This document shows positions 9,607 to 18,300 of a stretch of 64,000 nt of DNA, piece after piece. Source of the DNA: J027 sp965215855 (GTDB lineage: Bacteria > Chloroflexota > Anaerolineae > Aggregatilineales > J027); the NCBI GenBank assembly GCA_965215855.1, contig CBDCER010000003.1, positions 310,001-374,000 of the forward strand. The letters run 5' to 3'. A model generated the notes under the pieces. The model saw nothing but the letters and a program-made list of their open reading frames with translations, had not been told where the DNA came from and did not search any database. A program made the position numbers and the translations under genes. The stretch's first letter is position 1. Every line of letters starts with the position of its first letter.

Positions 9607-11745
9607 TTACGGGATAGGTTGATGCTGCCGTCCACACGGTATATAAATCGGATCGTTAGGAAGGTGATAGAAGTACCAACTGTGTTGGGCGTTGTGTCCG
9701 AAAGCGGAGTACCCAGATTGTAGGTTATCCGTCGGTTGCGAATTGTACTTTGAACAATAGAATGGGCGAGGTCGTGGGATCTGTTTCCAGCCGAAGTTAT
9801 CTGGGTTAGCCGAGAAACTGTGGTCAACCACGTAAGGGACCGTATTCTGACGATAGTCCATGCTAAGGAAGAAATCCTCGAACGAAAAACCACGTAGCAC
9901 TGCTTCGCCATAATCTTCGTCGAAGTAGGTTTCCTCCAAAGCACTGTTTAGTGCTGTGGCACAATCAATGGCTTGTCCCCAACCAACTACAATATATCCA
10001 TGATCGTCGTTGCGACATGAACCTTGTCCACAATTTGGGTCTTGGTAATTACCCGAGTCGATATAGAGGTAATCACCACCTTGGATTTGGGTTAATCCTA
10101 AAGCAACAACACGATCATACATGTCTTGTACAGCCGCTGGTCGAATCTGACCACGATTTGCCCAAAGAGGATGGTCAGGTGTCGCTGCTCGATCATCTAA
10201 GTCGGAATATCCAAATGGAGGCACGGCAACAGCCCCAAGAAATCCCTCCATATACGCCCTTAACTGTCGGTGGCCTCGCCAATTTGAGGTGGCAGAATTG
10301 CCATCACAAATACGCCATCCACCATTTCCTCCTCCTACGTTACTGCATGTGGGGTTCGCCGGGTCGAAGTTCACACCCACTGTCATTGGTAAATCTCCGC
10401 CAAAATGCATGACCTCAGAGATGAAAATAGCCGAGAATGTTTGCCCGATTGCCCCAGAAAAACCATAGGTTACGGCAGGGTTACTCCCCATGCCGGGTGG
10501 AAGGGAACCCGGATAACTTTGCAGCGCAAAATTCATCGCATATTGCACCGCCCCTGAACGATTGTACGTAAAGTATTCCTCGCTGCATGTTCCTTGACAG
10601 TTTGGGCTATTACCACTCAGGTCAACCAGATTGATCACGTTCCCAGCCACATACGCATACCGGTTCAGCGACATCGCCTGCTCCAGCACACCTTCCAGCA
10701 GATCCAGCGACGGGAACGCACCTAACGTCGGGTTGTAGTACCGCGCACGGTGATACTGCAAGCCATTTGCATCCAGCATTTCGCCAGTAAACGCAAATGG
10801 TACATCGAAAGCACCTTGTTCATCAAACGGCGCTCCAAACGGCGCAAACAACCGCGACCCTTCTACATCAAAATCGCTATCTGCCTGCACCCGAACGCTT
10901 CCCAGACCGTCAGCGACAATCCATTGCCAATCACCATTGCTATCTTGCTGTGACAACAATCCACGCTCATGCACAAAACGCTCAGTATTCGCACCTGTCG
11001 TCGCAGCAATAACCTTTGCAAGTCCAGGCTGCACATCCAGCAGATACTCGGTCACAACGCCACTCACCGTCTGTTGCACACGCTGGCCCAGGCCATTGTA
11101 GGCATAGCTACTGTCGCCAGCACCCAACAACCGCCCGGCTCTATCCCAACTGTAGGACAGTGTGCCATCAGCCGTCATTTGACCAGCGTTGTTGTAAGAG
11201 AAGCCCGCGCTCGAAATGCGGTTGGCGGCATCGTAAGTGTGAGTCTGGCTGCTAAACGGCGAACCATCCACATTGACTACCTCACTGGTGCGGTTGCCAG
11301 CCACATCATAAGCAAACGTGTAGTCTCGGACGGGGTTCACATCATCCCAGGCCGCGAAGTAGTCCGCTGTCAGCAACCGCGACAGGTCATCATAGGTATA
11401 GTCAATGGCATGGCCGTCATAGGCGGTTTCCAACTGCTTGAACTCCAGCTTGAAACTCGTGGAACTGACTGGCACACAAGCTGTATTGCGTTCAGGACGG
11501 TTGCGGATTTCCACCACATGCAAGCCTAACCGCGCTAAGGGGATTGTCACGGCTAACTCGCCAGGAGTCGCGGCGTAAGTATCCAGGCTGCCCCAGAAGA
11601 CGTTATCAACCAGCACATCGCAGATACTCCGGTCACCATCCGTGCCCAGCGTGAGGGTTATTTCCTCACCGAAAAACGAGATTTGCAGCGCGGCATCGAA
11701 ATCCTCGGTCACGCCGTTGACCCAATTGCCACTGTAAACTACCAT
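9607..11745 (-). CDS. Displaced Rhs core with Amidase_6-like tip (cassette 3)
   Basis: A 712-residue frame with ATG at 11745, immediately after the upstream membrane-protein gene. Residues 1-375 match the C-terminal part of the full Rhs protein (WGSLDTYAATPGELAVTIPL; core; NRYAYVAGNVINLVDLSG). The tip (~residues 380-712) resembles the papain-fold putative amidase domain PF12671: YNRSGAVQYA at the start, ISEVMHFGGDLPM, SNWRGHRQLRAYM, IQGGDYLYID, DDHGYIVVGW and VVDHSF in order. The position normally Asp-Cys is Phe-Ser here (Ser codon 10432-10434), so the nucleophile is altered. One core segment (~10710-10890) differs from the other copies, indicating a recombinant core. It may be silent or expressed from an internal start. 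Confidence 0.68.
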   Translation of the reverse strand: MVVYSGNWVNGVTEDFDAALQISFFGEEITLTLGTDGDRSICDVLVDNVFWGSLDTYAATPGELAVTIPLARLGLHVVEIRNRPERNTACVPVSSTSFKLEFKQLETAYDGHAIDYTYDDLSRLLTADYFAAWDDVNPVRDYTFAYDVAGNRTSEVVNVDGSPFSSQTHTYDAANRISSAGFSYNNAGQMTADGTLSYSWDRAGRLLGAGDSSYAYNGLGQRVQQTVSGVVTEYLLDVQPGLAKVIAATTGANTERFVHERGLLSQQDSNGDWQWIVADGLGSVRVQADSDFDVEGSRLFAPFGAPFDEQGAFDVPFAFTGEMLDANGLQYHRARYYNPTLGAFPSLDLLEGVLEQAMSLNRYAYVAGNVINLVDLSGNSPNCQGTCSEEYFTYNRSGAVQYAMNFALQSYPGSLPPGMGSNPAVTYGFSGAIGQTFSAIFISEVMHFGGDLPMTVGVNFDPANPTCSNVGGGNGGWRICDGNSATSNWRGHRQLRAYMEGFLGAVAVPPFGYSDLDDRAATPDHPLWANRGQIRPAAVQDMYDRVVALGLTQIQGGDYLYIDSGNYQDPNCGQGSCRNDDHGYIVVGWGQAIDCATALNSALEETYFDEDYGEAVLRGFSFEDFFLSMDYRQNTVPYVVDHSFSANPDNFGWKQIPRPRPFYCSKYNSQPTDNLQSGYSAFGHNAQHSWYFYHLPNDPIYIPCGRQHQPIP

Positions 11746-11747
11746 TT

Positions 11748-12245
11748 TTAGGCATTTGAGGTGATTTTGCTATTCCTGTAAGCAGAGCAGCCACCAGCTA
11801 CAGTTACAAAGAAAGCCAATGCAGTTAACCACCAACCTGTTTGATAGCGAATACTATAGGAATCATTGCCATAGGTTGATTGCAAATCAACGAACAGATA
11901 AAGTTGAATAACAAGGCCAATTGTCCCAGATATAACAAAGAGAATGGCTGTCTGGCGAGGGTTCAATAGTCCTATATGGCTGGCTATGATGATTAGTAAC
12001 GTGCTCAATGCTATAAGTGGTATGGTAAAGTAGATTGGATCAGCATCAAGTTGAGCTAGATCAAGATTTGGTTTCGACACATTATGAGCCAAGTCCCTTC
12101 CAGAGTATTGACTTTCAACTGCTATAAGGAAACCATTGGAACAACATCCAATAGCGACCCAAGACATGAAGAAAGACAGCAAGATAATTACTGCTGCTAT
12201 TCCAGGCAAGGTGTTGCTTCGGAGTTTTCTGAGAAAGTGCATCAT
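11748..12245 (-). CDS. Four-helix membrane protein; candidate partner of the protease tip
   Basis: A 165-residue protein with four predicted transmembrane helices: GIAAVIILLSFFMSWVAI, IYFTIPLIALSTLLIIIAS, AILFVISGTIGLVIQLYLF and WWLTALAFFVTVAG. A ~40-residue extracytoplasmic loop separates helices 1 and 2. No family is recognised. It directly follows the tip of the full-length Rhs gene and precedes cassette 3, the standard immunity position. A membrane-embedded protein fits protection against a toxin that acts on the envelope, but this is inferred. ATG at 12245 or 12242; the ribosome binding site is weak. Confidence 0.6.
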   Translation of the reverse strand: MMHFLRKLRSNTLPGIAAVIILLSFFMSWVAIGCCSNGFLIAVESQYSGRDLAHNVSKPNLDLAQLDADPIYFTIPLIALSTLLIIIASHIGLLNPRQTAILFVISGTIGLVIQLYLFVDLQSTYGNDSYSIRYQTGWWLTALAFFVTVAGGCSAYRNSKITSNA

Positions 12246-12272
12246 ATTTGCTGGCCTCGCTTACAAATTGAC

Positions 12273-12303
12273 TCGTTAGGTGAACACTGTTCACCCAACG
12301 AGA
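12273..12303 (-). promoter_or_regulatory. 14-bp hairpin between tip and partner gene
   Basis: CTCGTTAGGTGAAC (12273-12286) pairs with 12290-12303 with one mismatch and a 3-nt loop. It lies between the Rhs stop at 12335 and the membrane-protein start at 12245, in the same relative position as the hairpins at 5172 and 9565. Confidence 0.6.
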
Positions 12304-12334
12304 ATTATTTCGGATATACTTGGAATTCGGAAAT

Positions 12335-15300
12335 TTAGGATAAGCCTGAGAATCCTGCTAGGTCAGTCCCATAGATCCCGAATTGTGTTGTACCAATTAA
12401 TGTAGGATTGACTTTATCTCCTGTAAATACCCCCCCTCCTGAACTTCCCGGGCTCACTATACGAGGGTTATTGTTAAAGAGATACATTCTCCATTGCCGG
12501 GGAACTCTGCGGCCAACCGAACGACCAACATCAACGTTTACTCCTATCGACCCTGTCAATACAGCGTGAGGGTGAGTAATTCTTAGGTCTCGCCAATGGA
12601 GATCAGAAAGCGGCATTATACCAGGATAATAAGCAATCCTCACGCCGCCAGAAGACACTGAATTGTCAACGTAAGCTCTAGTGTCGAGTTGGTGTGTTTG
12701 TAGCGGACTTCCAACTCTCGAAGTGGAAAAACCAGCTTGGCTTAACTGATGTATTCTTATAGTTCCAGCATTTCTTAAGACTATGTTACTATCGCTTACC
12801 CGAGACATTTCTAGTATCTCACGTCTCTTATAGCCTATGATTTCAAGATAATCATAACCCTTCAGAGCTGATCTTTGACCTCTTTCATTGAGCGCAAGCT
12901 CTGGAATAGCACGGCCTAGATAATGGGAGTGGGTCCAGATACTGTCACCATCAATGGTTCCGAGCGCCGCCTCCAGACCTGGTCTACGTTCACAAAGATG
13001 AAGGTTCTCAGAGTTGCAATCTGCACGAAGTAGTCCACGCCCACCAAAACGCCCAGCTACAATAATGACTGTTGCTCTTAAGGCAGCATCATTATCACGA
13101 GGGTCATCAAGGTCCTCAGTTTCGCCCCAGTAGTAGTTGTTGTTGTCCGTTGTGATATTGCACCATTGCCTACAAGCTTCACCCCGCGGCCCTCCAAGAA
13201 ACGCGCCTTCAAACCGACGGCACTCTTGGATGCATGCTGCTCGCTCTGGCAAACGCTCATAGTAACCGCAGTGAGTGGAAATACAATTGGCGTATTCTCG
13301 TATGATAATCTCATTGTTGAAACCGCTAGTAGAGAGAATGTTCGCACACTGACTACATTGACTTTGTTGTGAACAGCGATTCCAATAAGGTCTTTCGTAG
13401 ATCGCACCACTCGGATCCACAGCATTGACCACATTCCCGGCCACATACGCATACCGGTTCAGCGACATAGCTTGCTGCAACACGCCTTCCACCGGATCAA
13501 GTGACGGGAACACACCCAACGCCGGGTTGTAGTACCGTGCTCGCAGATGCACCAATCCGTTGTCATCCGTCGGCTCACCCGTAAACCCAAATGGTGTCTG
13601 CTCAGGGCCTTGCTCACCCCAGGGCTGTCCATAGGGTGCATAGTGGACGCTGTAGGCCGGATCGAAACCCGCCCCATCAACCACGCCACGCACACTGCCC
13701 AGACCATCAGCAACCATCCACTGCCAATCACCAGCCGAGTCCTGTTGGGATAACAACCCACGCTCATGCACAAAACGCTCAGTGTTCGCACCTGTCGTGG
13801 CCGCGATGACTTTCGCCAGTCCAGGCTGCACATCCAGCAGATACTCCGTCACAACGCCGCTGACAGTTTGCTGCACACGCTGACCCAGGCCATTGTAGGC
13901 ATAGCTACTGTCGCCTGCACCCAATAACCGCCCGGCTCTATCCCAACTGTAGGACAGTGTGCCATCGGCAGTCATTTGACCAGCGTCATTGTAGGCAAAG
14001 CCCGCGCTCGAGATACGGTTGGCAGCATCGTAAGTGTAAGTTGTCACGTCAGCCTCGGGTTCGCTAATGACTGCAACCAGATCACTGGTGCGGTTGCCAG
14101 CGACGTCGTAGGTGAACTCATGAACCCGGGTAGGACTCAGTGCAAAAATCCCGTTCGAGATCTCAAAGTAATTGGCTCGCACCAAACGTGACAAATCGTC
14201 ATGATCATAATTGATGCGGCGCACATCGTAGGCCGTTTCCAGTTGTACGAACTCCAGCTTGAAACTGGTCGGGCTGGTCGGCACAGTAGCTTTGTTGCGT
14301 TCCGGACGATTACGAATCTCCAGACTGTGCCAGTTCAGGCGAGCCAACGGAATTGTCACCGCTAATTCACCAGGGGTGGCGGCATAGGTATCCAGGCTAC
14401 TCCAGAACACATTATCCACATAGATGTCACAAATGCTGCGATCCACATCCGTACCCAACTTCAACGTAGGAGCCTCACCATAGAAGTAAATCTCCAGCGA
14501 CGCATCAAAATCTTCAGTGATGTTGTCGGTCCAGTTGCCGTGATAGTCCATGGATCGCGTACCAACAATGTTAGGCGCATTGTCAGGGCGTCGAATCGCG
14601 TCTGTTGAATAAGCACGGTTGCCGAGCGCATCCAGCGTATAGGCAAAACGACCCAGTGTGACCCCCTCAGCGCGGTGTTCGAGCTGCGTCAGGCGGCCAG
14701 CAGCATCATAGTCCTGCAAGGTCTGGAAGGCGTCGGCGCGGATGGTTGACACCCGGCGTCCGGCCTCGTCATAACGATAAGACACGACCTGGTTATCCCA
14801 ATCACTGAGGGCACGTAACTGCCCACGTTCATCATAAGTGTAAACCAACGCCTTGCCATCGGGCAAGACCAGCCGCGTCCGCAGCCCACCGGCATCATAT
14901 TCGTACTCAACCGTCTCCTCGGCGGCCCCATCCCCGTCGCGGTCAACATCCACGCCGACCAGTCGGCGAGCGGCATCGTAGCGGTAGCCGGTCCCGCGTT
15001 CCAGCGTATTCCAGCCATCCACGCTCTCGGTCATCGCCACGCGGTTGCCCGCCCCATCGTAGGCCAATCGCACATCAGGCGTCAATTTGGGACTTTCGCT
15101 GAGGTAGGCGATCTCGGCCAGGCGTCCCAGGCGGTCAAAGTCCTGCTGGGTATCATGGCCCAATGGATCACTGACCGTCACCCGCGAGCCACCACCCGAC
15201 AGCAGGGCATGGGCCGTACTCCAGGTGTGGGACAGCGGATCCGTCAGGCCGGTGCGCCGGTTGAGGGCGTCGTAGGCGTAGGTGGTGCGGTTACCACGCG

Positions 15301-18300
15301 GATCACGCAGCGCGGCCCGGCGTCCAACCAGGTCCAGTTCGACATCGACGATGATGTTCTGGTCGTTGTCGGTTCCAAACGCGATGGGGTTGCTGCTACC
15401 ATCTTCCCATTGATTGGTATTCCAAATCCAGTCGGCGGGATCAACGCCATTCGTCACGTGATTCTGCACCACGCGCACCAATCGACGTAGTCCGTCGTAG
15501 CGGTTGGCGGAAGCTACCCCCGCCGGGTTGGTGGCGGCCAGCGCACGGCCATCTTTGGCGAAACTGATGCTGCTGACATTGCCCAACACATCGGTGGTAC
15601 TCACCACGCGGCCCAACTTGTCGAGTTGGAAACTGCTGATGAGGTTGCGGTCATTATGGGGGCCATGCTCGCTTGGCGCGAACAGCCAGTTGCCACTCGC
15701 GTCCAGCGCGTCGGGTGAAAGGCCGTTGTCGATCCAGTTGCGGATAACACGTAGCGTGCGTCCGGCCTTGTCGTAGCAGGTGTAGCTGGTCGTCGCCAGG
15801 TCAGTCGCGGCGGCCTGCGTAATCGTCAGGCGGCGTCCGGCAGCATCGTAAGTGAAGTGCGTTTCCGTGCCACGCGCATCAATCGAGGCCACGACCTGCC
15901 CGGCCTTGTTGTAGACCGTTGTGCTGGTCAAATCCTCGTCGGGACGATCCGGGTTGAACTGACCATCCACGAAGTTGGCGATGGTCTGCGTGCGGCGTCC
16001 CAGGCGGTCATAGACAAAGCGAGTGGCGATGCCCGTCACCGTGACGGTTTTCAGCACGCGGCCATCCCCATCATAAACGGTGGTCTGGACCAGGTCTTCG
16101 TCAGGCGTTGCCGGATCGAACACGCCATCGCCGTAGTTGGTGATGGTCTGGATGCGGCGTCCGGCCTCGTCATAGATATTGTGCGTCTCGTTGCCACGAC
16201 TGTCGCGGGTGTAGGCCACGCGCCCACTGTCGTCATAGACCGTGTCGCTGATGAGATTCTGGTCGAAGTTGGTTCCCAGGTCAATCGCATTACCGGAGCC
16301 ATCTTCCCATTGCTCATCATCATCATCCCAGACCCAGTCGGCAGGATCGACGCTGTTGTCAATCCAGTTCTGGATGGAACGCACGCGGCGGCCCATGTCG
16401 TCGTAAACGTGGCGGGTCAGACGGTTCAGGACATCCTGCGTCCATGCCACGCGCCCGTCGCTATCGAAGTGGGTGTGGGCGATGATATTCTGGTCGGCGT
16501 CGCCGTGGTTGATGGGATTTCCGGCCCCATCCTCCCAGCGGCTATCAACCGCATCCCAGACCCAGTCGGCGGGATCGACGCTGTTATCGACCCAGTTCTG
16601 GATGCTGCGTACCTGGCGACCCAGCCCATCATAGACCAGCCGCGCCTTGTTGGCATTCACGTCCTCGGTGTAAAGCACCTGTCCGGCCTCGTCGTAGGTC
16701 GTTTCGCTGATGATGTCCAAATCGGCATTCAACGCCGGACTGTAGGCGCTCAGGTCGGGGTCGGCCACGAGATCGTAGTTCGGCTGGCTGGCACTGCGAA
16801 TGGTCTTGACCTGACGCCCCAGCGCATCGTAGCCCGTCAGCGTCACGTTGTCCAGCACATCCCAACTCCGCACCACACGGCTCATCGCATCGTATTCAGT
16901 GCGCGTGATGAGGTCGGTGTCGGGCGCGTCGCTGGCGGCGTAGAGCATGGTGCGCGGGTCATTGCCCGCACTGTAGCCGGGGTCGCCCGGTTCCAGCTCG
17001 ACTGTCGCTTCAGCTTTGGCATTCCGCACGGTCTGGATGACGCGGTTGAGCGCATCGTAGACGGTGAAGGTGACGTTGCCGTTGACATCGATGCTCTTGA
17101 CCAGGTTGCCGTTGGCGTCGTAGCCGGAGGACGTGATGATGTCCATATCAGCATCGGCGACCGGCAGGTAATCGGCCAGTTCGGGGTCAGCCGCGCTGTT
17201 GTAGTCGGGCTGGCTGGCGTTACGCACCACGCGCACCTGGCGTCCGGCGTCGTCATAGCCAATCAGGGTGACATTGCCCGGTGGATCAATCTGCTGCACG
17301 ACCAGTCCCCGGTCATCGAAAACGGTCTCGCTGATGCGGTTGTGTGTGCCATCCACGCCATGATCGAAGTCATCACGGTCAGCGGTGAAGGGGTTGGGCA
17401 CGGCGGCATCAGCCACATAGTTGGCGATGGAACGTACCACGCGGTTCAGACTGTCGTAGACGGTCAGCGATGCCCGCGCCTCACCGGTTCCGGCCTCAGT
17501 GATCGTCTTGAAACGGCGTCCCAGCGTATCGTACTCATGCACGGTCACGCGGTTGGCATTCGGGTCAGTGGTGTCTTGACGCAGCGCGATGGCATCATCG
17601 GCATCGGCCAGCGGGTTGGTCGGGTCGTGGGAAATGTCGAAGTTGCAAATGCTGGCGACGACATGCCCGGCAGCATCATAGATGGTGTATGACTTGGTGC
17701 AACTGCCGAAGGTCGAACTCTGGTTGACCTGGACGGTACGCCCCAATTCGTCGTAGAAGTAGGTGGTCGTCATGTCGTTGGCGGGCGTGACCAGGTCTTT
17801 TTGCGTGACTTTCTCCAGCAGGCCCGCACCATCGCCAGTGGTGTAGTAGGTGCGTTCTGTACGACGTAGTTCGGTCGTACCATCGCTGGGGTCAATCGTC
17901 TTTTCGGTCAGGACGCGGCCCTGCGAGTCATAGGTGAACTGCTGGCGTTGCAGCAAGGTCGTCCCGGCGGCATCGTCGTAGACATCAACCTGGGTTGGCA
18001 GGCGCTCGTTGTTGACATCGCCGTAAGTGTAGGCCGTTTTGCGTCCTTCAGCGTCCAGGCTGTAATCCAGACGGTCACTGCTATCGTAATTGAACTGCGT
18101 GATGTTGCTGAGGGCGTCCGTCACCGCGTCCAGGAATTTGCCGGTTGCACTCCACTCCAGAGTTGTCGCGGTGCCATTGGCGTCCACTTTCTGTGAGGGA
18201 CGGTAGCTGGCAGCCAGATCTTGATTACCACCATCACCGTTGGGATTGTTCGTCCCCACATAGACACCTGAACTACCATTGTTGTCAGCAAAATGGTGTG

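Noticed and set aside
3240..14560. Possible CRISPR or tandem-repeat array
   Set aside because: Repeats are ~0.8-1.1 kb Rhs cores separated by genes, not short repeats with spacers.
15857..17692. 611-residue open frame on the plus strand
   Set aside because: It is antisense to the YD repeats of the full-length Rhs gene; repetitive composition creates the long frame and it has no ribosome binding site.
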